From contig JAFCFG010000085.1 of the NCBI GenBank assembly GCA_017608725.1, positions 1 through 5,051 of the forward strand: a stretch of DNA of 5,051 nucleotides. The letters run 5' to 3'. Below the pieces are notes generated by a model. It saw nothing but the letters and a program-made list of their open reading frames with translations. It was not told where the DNA came from and made no database searches. The position numbers and the translations under genes are program-made. Numbering within the stretch: the stretch's first letter is position 1; every line of letters begins with the position of its first letter. Below are positions 1 through 5,051 of the stretch, one piece after another. The stretch comes from Candidatus Iainarchaeum sp. Lineage in GTDB: Archaea; Iainarchaeota; Iainarchaeia; Iainarchaeales; GCA-2688035.

Positions 1-303
1 GCACAGGACGAACTGACAGTAAGGCAGGCAATAGGGAACACTCCCCACATCAAAGGCCAGGGAATTGTCAAGGGGGCAGTTAACCCTGAAGAGCTTTCTG
101 GTTTACTTGAGTCAAAGCCCTTGATGCAGTCAATTAAAGAGGGGGCAAAGGTTGAATTGATTGCAGGGCCGTTCAAAAGGGAGAGGGCCAGGGTTCTAAG
201 AGTGAATCCAACAAAGGAAGAGGTAACGATTGAATTGCTTGAAGCAGCAGTAAAAATCCCGATTACAATCAAAGCAGAGCACATCAGAATAATCAAAGAA
301 TAA
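1..303 (+). CDS. spt5: Transcription elongation factor Spt5 (archaeal NusG homologue), 5' end missing
   Basis: The open frame enters from the left edge and gives 100 residues before the TAA. Archaeal Spt5 is usually about 150 residues, so roughly the first 45-50 (most of the NGN domain, which binds the RNA polymerase clamp) lie outside the window. What remains is the end of the NGN domain (residues 1-35 of the fragment, with the typical IKGQGIVKGAV stretch before a linker) and a complete KOW domain (about 46-100). The KOW core reads EGAKVELIAGPFKRERARV and is followed by the usual EEVTIELLEAAVKIPI strand region. In known archaea Spt5 pairs with Spt4, closes the polymerase cleft, and through KOW contacts the ribosome. 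Its place directly before L11 is the standard archaeal order, usually with secE further upstream. The family call is from recognised conserved sequence and is secure. Confidence 0.95.
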   Translation, partial: AQDELTVRQAIGNTPHIKGQGIVKGAVNPEELSGLLESKPLMQSIKEGAKVELIAGPFKRERARVLRVNPTKEEVTIELLEAAVKIPITIKAEHIRIIKE

Positions 304-318
304 TTTTTGCAAATTTTT

Positions 319-325
319 GAGTGAT
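319..325 (+). promoter_or_regulatory. Shine-Dalgarno site for L11
   Basis: GAGTGAT resembles the archaeal consensus GGAGGTGAT with a G missing, and ends 6 bases before the ATG at 332. It overlaps an in-frame TTG at 317, which argues that translation starts at 332 rather than 317. Confidence 0.55.
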
Positions 326-331
326 TTTGAA

Positions 332-901
332 ATGCCCGAAATAAGCGTTTTGGTGGAGGGGGGAAAAGCAAGCGCCGGCGCGCCCCTGGGCCCGGCTTTA
401 GGGCCTTTGGGAGTGAACATTGGCGATGTAGTTAACCAAATAAACGAGAAAACAAAGAGCTTTGCCGGAATGAAGGTTCCAGTGAAGGTAACAGTTGACC
501 CAGGCACAAAGGCATTTGAAGTAAGCGTTGGAAGCCCCCCTACGTCAGCCCTTATCAAAAAGGAAATTGGCCTTGACAAGGGGGCAGCAAACCCGGCAAA
601 TGAGGTAAAGGGAAATATCTCAATGCAGCAGGTTCTGAAAATCGCTTCAATGAAGATTGACAATCTGACCTCCTACAAGATTAAGAGCGCTGCAAAAGAG
701 GTAATTGGAGCCTGCGACAGCATGGGAATAACAGTTGAGGGAAAACCTGCAAGAGAAATGCAAAAAGCGGTTGAATCAGGCCAGTATGACAGCGTTTTAA
801 CAGAGGAAACGCAGGAAAAAGCACAAAAGCCGCCTGCTGAAGGGGAAAACCCAGAACAAAAACCAGAGGGAACGCAGGAAAACCCTGAAAACGGCCAATA
901 A
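332..901 (+). CDS. rpl11: Large-subunit ribosomal protein L11 (uL11), archaeal type with extended C-terminal tail
   Basis: The product is 189 residues from the ATG at 332. L11 binds the GTPase-associated region of 23S rRNA and forms the base of the stalk where elongation factors dock. The N-terminal domain (about 1-68) carries the signature GGKASAGAPLGPALGPLGVN, the proline-glycine segment that flexes during factor binding. The rRNA-binding C-terminal domain (about 70-156) contains NEVKGNISMQQVLKIASMK and ends near SGQYDSVL. Archaeal L11 is normally about 160-165 residues, so residues 157-189 are an extra tail rich in E, P, Q, N and K. An in-frame TTG at 317 would add five residues, but the N-terminus MPEISVLVEGG matches the family well and a Shine-Dalgarno-like site overlaps the TTG. 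The gene lies 28 bases after spt5, so the two are probably cotranscribed. Confidence 0.96.
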   Translation: MPEISVLVEGGKASAGAPLGPALGPLGVNIGDVVNQINEKTKSFAGMKVPVKVTVDPGTKAFEVSVGSPPTSALIKKEIGLDKGAANPANEVKGNISMQQVLKIASMKIDNLTSYKIKSAAKEVIGACDSMGITVEGKPAREMQKAVESGQYDSVLTEETQEKAQKPPAEGENPEQKPEGTQENPENGQ

Positions 902-922
902 ATTGGTTTTTAAATAATTCCG

Positions 923-940
923 TTTAAATTTTTTTATATT
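923..940 (+). promoter_or_regulatory. Candidate TATA-box promoter for the L1-L10-L12 unit
   Basis: The gap after L11 contains TTTAAATT (923-930) and TTTATATT (933-940), both similar to archaeal TATA boxes. Archaeal transcription usually starts about 25 bases downstream of the box centre, here about 950-963, which would give an L1 leader of about 100-115 bases. The same AT-rich stretch, with seven Ts at 929-935, could also terminate some transcripts from spt5-L11. Both readings are inferences from base composition and spacing. Confidence 0.4.
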
Positions 941-944
941 AGAT

Positions 945-975
945 TGGTGAGTCTTTTTCTGACTCCGTTTCACCA
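945..975 (+). promoter_or_regulatory. Imperfect stem-loop in the L1 leader
   Basis: TGGTGA (945-950) pairs with TCACCA (970-975) and GTC (951-953) with GAC (961-963). This leaves a 7-base loop and a 6-base asymmetric bulge on the 3' side. An alternative fold pairs GAGTC (949-953) with GACTC (961-965). Two stems joined by an asymmetric internal loop is the general shape of known archaeal L1 autoregulatory sites, but the bulge here (TCCGTT) is not the purine-rich sequence found in methanogen L1 targets, so function is uncertain. Confidence 0.35.
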
Positions 976-992
976 CTCTCGCTTCTTTGGGA

Positions 993-1026
993 GAAAGTTT
1001 CTTTGCAAAGAAAGTTTCTTTGCAAA
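993..1026 (+). repeat. Two exact tandem copies of a 17-bp repeat in the L1 leader
   Basis: GAAAGTTTCTTTGCAAA occurs at 993-1009 and again, immediately adjacent and identical, at 1010-1026. The junction creates a perfect 16-bp palindrome, TTTCTTTGCAAAGAAA, at 998-1013. A third copy of its first eight bases, GAAAGTTT, lies at 1041-1048. The repeat sits just before the L1 ribosome-binding site and feeds the hairpins described at 1007-1048. Confidence 0.9.
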
Positions 1027-1049
1027 CTTTCTTTTCTAAAGAAAGTTTG
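1007..1049 (+). promoter_or_regulatory. Two mutually exclusive hairpins before the L1 ribosome-binding site
   Basis: AAACTTTCTTT (1024-1034) is exactly complementary to AAAGAAAGTTT at two places. Pairing with 1007-1017 gives an 11-bp stem and a 6-base loop. Pairing with 1038-1048 gives an 11-bp stem and a 3-base loop (TCT), plus a C-G pair between 1023 and 1049 and G-U pairs that could reach into the Shine-Dalgarno site at 1051. Both stems cannot form at once. The downstream one ends two bases before the Shine-Dalgarno site and could block ribosome loading, while the upstream one would leave it open. The pairing is read directly from the sequence. A regulatory role is inferred. Confidence 0.55.
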
Positions 1050-1050
1050 T

Positions 1051-1056
1051 GGGAGG
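1051..1056 (+). promoter_or_regulatory. Shine-Dalgarno site for L1
   Basis: GGGAGG lies 8 bases before the ATG at 1065. It fixes that start over an in-frame TTG at 987, whose extra 26 codons would simply translate the repeat-rich leader. Confidence 0.85.
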
Positions 1057-1064
1057 AAAATAGA

Positions 1065-1733
1065 ATGAATTCAAAGGATTTTCGGGCAGCACTGCAGGAA
1101 ATGCGGAAGCAGAGCAAGCAAAGGCGCTTTGTTCAAAGCATTGAATTGATAGTCAATTTTAAGGGAATTGACTTCAAGAAACAGCAGAACCAGATTGACT
1201 TAAAGGTCAGGCTGCCCCATGCCACAGGCAAAAAAACAGGCGGAAAAACACTTCTTTTTGCAAAGGACAAAAAATTCATAGAGGAGATGAAGGGCAGGGT
1301 TGACAAGATAATCAAAGAGGAAGAAATACCCAAACTAAACAAGAAAGCAGTTGCCCAGATTGCAAATGAATTTGATGTTTTGATAGCAGAGGGCCCTGTA
1401 ATGATTCCGGTTGGAAAATACTTGGGTCAGCAGCTCGCACCCAAAGGAAAGATGCCAAAGCCGGTTCAGCCAAGCCCTGCTGCTGCAGCAGCCATACTAA
1501 GCCAAAGCGGAAACATAACCAGGGTTAGCAACAAAAAAGGCAAGTTCATGCCAGTTGTGCAACTGGTTGTAGGTAATGAAAAGATGCCAGATGAGGAAAT
1601 TGCTTCAAACAGCATTGCTGTCATTAACGCTTTACTATCTGCCTTGCCCCAAAAGCAGGGCAACATTAAATCAGTTTATGTAAAGGAAACCATGGGTCCG
1701 CCAATAAGGGTTGAAAAAAGGGAGGCCCAATAA
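1065..1733 (+). CDS. rpl1: Large-subunit ribosomal protein L1 (uL1), archaeal type
   Basis: The product is 222 residues, near the usual archaeal length of about 210-220. L1 binds helices 76-78 of 23S rRNA and forms the mobile stalk that guides deacylated tRNA out of the E site. In archaea and bacteria it also commonly represses its own mRNA. Domain I is split: residues 1 to about 65 contain RRFVQSIELIVNFKGIDF and the strand leading to LPHATGK, and about 160-222 contain IASNSIAVINAL and KSVYVKETMGPPIRV, which matches the conserved end. Domain II (about 66-159) includes the hallmark FDVLIAEGPVMIPVGKYLG followed by LAPKGKMPKPV. The gene starts a likely separate unit after a structured 163-base gap. 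Its 3' end carries the ribosome-binding site of L10, so the two are probably translated in a coupled way. Confidence 0.96.
   Translation: MNSKDFRAALQEMRKQSKQRRFVQSIELIVNFKGIDFKKQQNQIDLKVRLPHATGKKTGGKTLLFAKDKKFIEEMKGRVDKIIKEEEIPKLNKKAVAQIANEFDVLIAEGPVMIPVGKYLGQQLAPKGKMPKPVQPSPAAAAAILSQSGNITRVSNKKGKFMPVVQLVVGNEKMPDEEIASNSIAVINALLSALPQKQGNIKSVYVKETMGPPIRVEKREAQ
1720..1725 (+). promoter_or_regulatory. Shine-Dalgarno site for L10 inside the L1 gene
   Basis: GGGAGG lies in the last codons of L1 and 9 bases before the L10 ATG at 1735. It rules out the earlier in-frame TTG at 1711, which sits upstream of this site. L1 stops at 1733, so its terminating ribosomes lie directly over the L10 start. Confidence 0.85.
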
Positions 1734-1734
1734 A

Positions 1735-2868
1735 ATGACCAGCCATACAAGGAAGTGGAAAGAACAGCAAGTCCAAGAGCTTTTGCAGCTTTCAAACACC
1801 TATCCGGTTATTGCAATCGCTTCACTGCAGAACTTTCCTGCTTCGCTTTCACAGCTGTTGAGAAAGAGGCTGCAGGGAAAGGCAGTTATCAAAATCAGCA
1901 AAACCAGGGTAGTAAAAAAGGCACTCCTGGAATCAAAAATAAAGTCAGACAGCTTGCTTAAGCACACAGAGGGCAGTATAGCAGTCATTTTCTCAAACGT
2001 GAACCCCTTTGAATTGTTTGCTTCATTGAAGAAAAACAAGGTAAGCATGCCAGCAAAAGTTGGAATGGTTGCACCAAACGACATCATTGTTCCAGCAGGA
2101 GACACCGGCCTGCCGCCTGGCCCGGCTTTAAGCGACTTGAAGCAAGCAGGCCTTAAAACCATTTTAAAGGGCCCAACGATTTCAATTGCAGAGGACAGTA
2201 TTGTTGCAAAAAAAGGCCAACCTATAAGCAAGGAAGCAGCAGCTGCCCTAACCAAGCTGGACATAAAGCCAATAAAGGTTGGATTGAACATAGTTGCATG
2301 CTTGGAAGACGGCCAGATATTTACAGCAGAGGTTTTGGACATTGACACTGAAGAGGTGTTTGAGCAATTCAAAGAAGCTCACAGGAATGCATTCAACTTA
2401 GCCATAGAGATTGCTTACACCAATGAGCGCACAATTGAATTGCTTCTGTCAAAGGCCTTCAAAAATGCAAAGGCTGTTTCGGTTGAAGCAAACATCCTGA
2501 ACAGTGCAACCGTTGAAGCAATTCTTGGGAAGGCCTTTAGGCAGGCATCTGCCTTGGGAGACATGGTCAAAGAAGTCCCTGTTGGAGAAAAGAGGGAAGA
2601 GAGAAAAGAAGAGGAGAAGATTGAAGGAGAGAAACCAGCAGGTAAAAGTGGGGAAGGCGAAGAAGGGAACGCAGGGGAAGGGAAGAAAAAAGAAGGAAAA
2701 GAAGAAACCCCAGTTGAAGAGAAAAAAGAAGGAAAAGAAGAAACCCCAGTTGAGAAAAAGAGTGAAGCAGAAGACCCAGCTGAAGGGAAACCGGCCCGAG
2801 AACCATCTGAAAGCTCTGCTGAAGAGCAAAAGAAGGAAGAACCCAAGAAAGAAAAGAGTGATGCTTAA
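1735..2868 (+). CDS. rpl10: Large-subunit ribosomal protein L10 (uL10, archaeal P0), with long charged tail
   Basis: The product is 377 residues, longer than the typical archaeal 330-350. L10 anchors the stalk to 23S rRNA beside L11 and carries L12 dimers. The rRNA-binding domain (about 1-105) has YPVIAIASLQNFPASLSQLLRKRL, the basic IKISKTRVVKKALLE, and NPFELFASLKKNK. The archaeal/eukaryotic insertion domain (about 106-200) has APNDIIVPAGDTGLPPGPALSDLK-type sequence and LDIKPIKVGLNIVACLEDG. Residues about 205-280 are predicted helices with HRNAFNLAIEIAY, matching the spine that binds L12 dimers. From about 283 to the end is a low-complexity E/K/G/P tail with a duplicated 12-residue unit. The protein ends KKEKSDA, without the hydrophobic GLxxLFG-like end that archaeal P0 normally shares with L12. 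The one-base gap after L1 indicates coupling. Confidence 0.96.
   Translation: MTSHTRKWKEQQVQELLQLSNTYPVIAIASLQNFPASLSQLLRKRLQGKAVIKISKTRVVKKALLESKIKSDSLLKHTEGSIAVIFSNVNPFELFASLKKNKVSMPAKVGMVAPNDIIVPAGDTGLPPGPALSDLKQAGLKTILKGPTISIAEDSIVAKKGQPISKEAAAALTKLDIKPIKVGLNIVACLEDGQIFTAEVLDIDTEEVFEQFKEAHRNAFNLAIEIAYTNERTIELLLSKAFKNAKAVSVEANILNSATVEAILGKAFRQASALGDMVKEVPVGEKREERKEEEKIEGEKPAGKSGEGEEGNAGEGKKKEGKEETPVEEKKEGKEETPVEKKSEAEDPAEGKPAREPSESSAEEQKKEEPKKEKSDA
2685..2753 (+). repeat. 36-bp tandem duplication in the L10 tail
   Basis: The 33 bases at 2685-2717 recur exactly at 2721-2753, a period of 36 bases. It encodes two copies of a 12-residue unit, KKEGKEETPVEE, at about residues 318-341 of L10, in frame. 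Identity at the DNA level, including synonymous positions, suggests recent duplication or slippage. Confidence 0.9.
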
Positions 2869-2889
2869 TATTTTATTAAGGAATTGAAT

Positions 2890-2895
2890 GGAGGG
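2890..2895 (+). promoter_or_regulatory. Shine-Dalgarno site for L12
   Basis: GGAGGG ends 6 bases before the ATG at 2902. It places the start there and not at the in-frame TTG at 2884, which lies upstream of this site. Confidence 0.85.
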
Positions 2896-2901
2896 AAAAA
2901 A

Positions 2902-3201
2902 ATGGAATATATGTATGCTGCGATGTTGCTGCATTCCGCTGGAAAGAAAATTGAAGAGGAATCAGTGACAAAGGTATTGGAAGCAGCTGGCTCAAAGCCA
3001 GACAGCGCAAGGGTTAAGGCATTGGTTGCCTCTCTGAAGGATGTAAATATAGATGAAGCAATAAAGAAAGCAGCCGTTGCCCCAGTTGCAGCTGCCCCTG
3101 TAGCAGAAGGCAAACAAGCTGAGAAGAAGGAAGAAAAGCCAGCAGAAGAGAGCAAGACAGAGGAAGAAGCAGCAGAAGGTTTAAGCAGCCTTTTTGGTTG
3201 A
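2902..3201 (+). CDS. rpl12: Large-subunit ribosomal protein L12 (archaeal P1, stalk protein)
   Basis: The product is 99 residues, a normal archaeal length. L12 dimers attach to L10 and recruit translation GTPases to the ribosome. Residues 1 to about 60 form the helical dimerisation domain, beginning MEYMYAAMLLHSAGKKI and continuing through SARVKALVASLKDVNIDEAIKKA. About 61-90 is an alanine/proline then glutamate/lysine hinge. The end EGLSSLFG is the conserved hydrophobic tail that archaeal elongation factors grip. It is unrelated in fold to bacterial L7/L12 and belongs to the P1/P2 family. The gene follows L10 after 33 bases and closes the cluster. Known archaeal ribosomes carry several L12 dimers per L10, so it must be made in excess of its neighbours. 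Confidence 0.96.
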   Translation: MEYMYAAMLLHSAGKKIEEESVTKVLEAAGSKPDSARVKALVASLKDVNIDEAIKKAAVAPVAAAPVAEGKQAEKKEEKPAEESKTEEEAAEGLSSLFG

Positions 3202-3236
3202 TTAACCTTTTTTTACTTTTTTTTTGCTGTCTTTTT
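3196..3236 (+). terminator. Likely transcription terminator after L12
   Basis: A short hairpin, GGTT-GATT-AACC (3196-3207), overlaps the L12 stop codon and is followed directly by T runs of seven (3208-3214), nine (3217-3225) and five (3232-3236). Oligo-T tracts alone can terminate archaeal polymerase, so the T runs are the stronger evidence. The 4-bp stem may be incidental. Confidence 0.7.
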
Positions 3237-3248
3237 CCAGGCCACAAG

Positions 3249-3259
3249 TTATTTATAAG
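3249..3259 (+). promoter_or_regulatory. TATA-box promoter of the S16 protease gene
   Basis: TTATTTATAAG is a good archaeal TATA box. Its centre is about 28 bases before the ATG at 3283, so transcription would begin at or within a few bases of the start codon. No Shine-Dalgarno sequence precedes the ATG, which fits a leaderless mRNA. Confidence 0.6.
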
Positions 3260-3282
3260 ACTTTTACATATTTAATAGCTGA

Positions 3283-5051
3283 ATGAGAAGACTAATTGCC
3301 TTGTTTTTTCTTCTACTTATTTCTGCAAGCGTTACAGCTGTAATTGAGCAGGATTCAATCAAGCTTTTTGCTGTAACAAACAATGGAAAGGCTTTGAGTG
3401 CAGACCTTACACTGGAAATAAGGCCAGGTTCAGGCAAAATCTGGAGCAGTGTTGAGCCCCTGGTTGGTACCTCAACGCAGACAACGGAAAAGCTTGCTGT
3501 TCAGATTGCTGAAAGATACGCTGACAATGCTGACAAATACGACTATTTTTTTGGAATCAGGAGCGAGGCCTCTTTGGTTGAGGGTCCAAGTGCAGGTGCG
3601 GCAATGACCCTGTTGACAATCAGCATGCTGAATGACAGAAAGGTGCCTGATCACGTTGCTTTAACAGGCACTATTACGCCAGATGGCAGTGTTGGCACTG
3701 TTGGCAGCATTTTTGAGAAAAGCAAAGAGGCTGCAAAGATTGGAGTAAAACTTTTCATGATTCCATTCGGGGAGGCAAGGCAAACAGTAAGATTGCCCGA
3801 GGGAGTCAGGTCAATAAACCTGCCCTCCTATGCAAAAGGGCAGTGGGGAATGAAGGTAGTTGAAGTGAAGAACATTGATGAAGTCTTAAATTATGCTTTT
3901 ACCGATATAGCTGAGATTGACGTGAATACTAACCAGGGCAATTTCCCTGAGTTCGTGCCAGAGCCAATATCTTTTAACGAAAATTTGAGGCCAATGCACC
4001 GCCTGGTTGGGAAATATTTAAAGCAAGCAGATGAAAGTGTTTCTTCTGCAAGAAATTCCTTGAGCGGAACCCTGTTGGATGACCCTACAGTTGTTGACAT
4101 ATTGTTGGGTTATTTAAGCAGCAGCGAAAAAATGCTGCAGAATGCAAGGATTTCCTTTGACCAAAACTACTTGTACAGTGCTGGCAACTATGCTTTTCTT
4201 TCAATCGTTTACAGCAGTTTTGTAAGGGAGATTGCAGCTAACCCTGAATTGCTTTCCCCTGCCTCAACAATGTTTGATTCAAGGCTGTCTGAATTGAAGG
4301 TGAAGATTGATAGCCTGGGCTTTGACTTGAACAGGTTTGTTTCCGTTGACCAGTTTGAATGGCACGTAGCAGCAAAGCAGAGGCTGAGCTGGGCAAAGCT
4401 AAAGGTAGAGGGATTGCTTTCCTCAAACCATGAGATTGTTATAACTGTCAATGGTTCAAGCGTTGATGAAACCAAGTTGGGCAATTTGCTTGACTACCAG
4501 TTTGCTGTTGCATGGCACCAGGCAGCGAGCGATTTCTTTGACTTAACCAAAGGCAGCAGAAGAAGGATTCTGCCAGACCAGTATTTTTTGAATGAGGTTA
4601 ACAGCAAGATTGCAAGCGCTGAAAGCACATTTAATATTTTGGAGAAGAGTGAACACAAGGACATTGTGAGGAGAATTGAGGCAGCAAAGCTTGCAAAGGA
4701 GAAAGACTGGTATTATTCTGCATTATTTGATTCAGCTTCTGCTTTGAGCCTGGCAAACGCCCAGATCTTTGTAAAAAACAAGGACTTAAATGCTTTGAAG
4801 GCTGCTTTGCAGGAGAGAATAGGCCTCTTGGAAGGCAGAATGGGCGAAAGCAAGCACAGCCTTGTTTGGGCTCACTTGAATCTGGACCATGCGAAATACT
4901 TTTTGAGGAGCAGTGATTTCTATTTGTCCAGTGGGCAGTTTGATAAGGCAAGGGAGAGTGCAATCAGCGGCGTTAGCTTGGTCTTTCTTGCTGAATCAGG
5001 GTTTGACTCAGCCCTGAGTTCGTACAAGTACTTTAACAGCTTGCCGGAGTC
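3283..5051 (+). CDS. Secreted or membrane-anchored Lon-type (S16) serine protease without ATPase domain, 3' end missing
   Basis: The reading frame is open from the ATG at 3283 to the right edge, giving 589 complete codons. Residues 1 to about 19 form a signal peptide: MRR, then a hydrophobic run LIALFFLLLISASV, with likely cleavage after VTA. Residues about 25-205 are a Lon proteolytic domain. SLVEGPSAGAAMTL carries the expected nucleophile Ser103 (Lon: DGPSAG), and TGTITPDGSVGTVG followed by SIFEKSKEAAKIG supplies Lys146, which aligns with Lys722 of E. coli Lon. Both dyad residues are present, so the enzyme is probably active. There is no Walker motif or AAA+ domain before it. Residues about 235-589 look mainly helical, rich in Ala, Ser, Leu and aromatics, with no motif I recognise. 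One N-glycosylation sequon, NGS, is at 390. This matches the exported archaeal S16 proteases grouped as COG1750. Substrates are unknown. A C-terminal membrane anchor may lie beyond the window. Confidence 0.88.
   Translation, partial: MRRLIALFFLLLISASVTAVIEQDSIKLFAVTNNGKALSADLTLEIRPGSGKIWSSVEPLVGTSTQTTEKLAVQIAERYADNADKYDYFFGIRSEASLVEGPSAGAAMTLLTISMLNDRKVPDHVALTGTITPDGSVGTVGSIFEKSKEAAKIGVKLFMIPFGEARQTVRLPEGVRSINLPSYAKGQWGMKVVEVKNIDEVLNYAFTDIAEIDVNTNQGNFPEFVPEPISFNENLRPMHRLVGKYLKQADESVSSARNSLSGTLLDDPTVVDILLGYLSSSEKMLQNARISFDQNYLYSAGNYAFLSIVYSSFVREIAANPELLSPASTMFDSRLSELKVKIDSLGFDLNRFVSVDQFEWHVAAKQRLSWAKLKVEGLLSSNHEIVITVNGSSVDETKLGNLLDYQFAVAWHQAASDFFDLTKGSRRRILPDQYFLNEVNSKIASAESTFNILEKSEHKDIVRRIEAAKLAKEKDWYYSALFDSASALSLANAQIFVKNKDLNALKAALQERIGLLEGRMGESKHSLVWAHLNLDHAKYFLRSSDFYLSSGQFDKARESAISGVSLVFLAESGFDSALSSYKYFNSLPE

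Noticed and set aside
317..331. In-frame TTG start for L11
   Set aside because: The Shine-Dalgarno-like site overlaps this codon, and the ATG at 332 gives the N-terminus expected for the family.
196..663. Minus-strand frame of 155 residues opposite spt5 and L11
   Set aside because: It lies fully opposite two well-conserved genes and resembles no family.
993..1048. CRISPR array or insertion-sequence end
   Set aside because: The repeats are directly adjacent with no spacers, there are only two full copies, and no transposase or target duplication is visible.
987..1064. In-frame TTG extension of L1 by 26 codons
   Set aside because: The extension only translates the repeat-rich leader, has no family similarity, and the GGGAGG site at 1051 points to the ATG at 1065.
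1711..1734. In-frame TTG extension of L10 by eight codons
   Set aside because: It would start upstream of the GGGAGG site at 1720, whereas the ATG at 1735 is correctly spaced and gives a normal L10 start.
2504..2887. Plus-strand reading frame of 127 residues overlapping the L10 tail
   Set aside because: It is a shifted frame of the purine-rich L10 tail, giving a K/R-rich product. Stops are rare there only because of composition.
2415..2934. Minus-strand frames of 143 and 161 residues opposite the L10 tail
   Set aside because: They are Phe/Ser-rich complements of the Glu/Lys codon tract, with no recognisable domain, start signal or promoter.
4631..4963. Minus-strand frame of 110 residues opposite the protease
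   Set aside because: It is antisense to a continuous, well-supported coding frame and shows no independent coding signs.

Overview
The window looks like an archaeal chromosome segment, most likely from a DPANN-type or other small-genome lineage. The evidence is the archaeal form of every protein (Spt5 with a single KOW domain, archaeal L11 and L1, a P0-type L10, a P1-type L12 ending in LFG), Shine-Dalgarno sequences of the GGAGG type, TATA-like promoter boxes and oligo-T termination. The phylum cannot be fixed from this sequence. An assignment near Diapherotrites, Micrarchaeota or Aenigmarchaeota is only a guess.

Positions 1-3201 hold the conserved archaeal order spt5 - rpl11 - rpl1 - rpl10 - rpl12, all on the plus strand. 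Spt5 is cut by the left edge. L11 follows after 28 bases. A 163-base leader with promoter-like AT-rich sequence and an elaborate set of repeats and hairpins then precedes L1. L1 and L10 are separated by one base, and the L10 ribosome-binding site lies inside the L1 gene. L12 follows L10 after 33 bases. Together L11, L10 and L12 build the ribosomal stalk and its base, L1 builds the L1 stalk at the E site, and Spt5 is the processivity factor that couples RNA polymerase to translation. The cluster ends at a small hairpin overlapping the L12 stop codon, followed by several T runs.

Positions 3283-5051 hold the start of a separate, probably leaderless gene with its own TATA box. It encodes a secreted or membrane-anchored Lon-type (S16) serine protease with an intact Ser-Lys dyad but no ATPase domain, followed by a long, mostly helical region that runs off the right edge.

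Most of the window is ordinary housekeeping DNA. The most unusual parts are the L1 leader, which has an exact tandem 17-bp repeat and two mutually exclusive 11-bp hairpins just before the ribosome-binding site, the long charged tails on L11 and L10, the apparent loss of the usual hydrophobic tail end from L10, and the exported Lon-like protease. I see no mobile element, CRISPR array, tRNA or rRNA.
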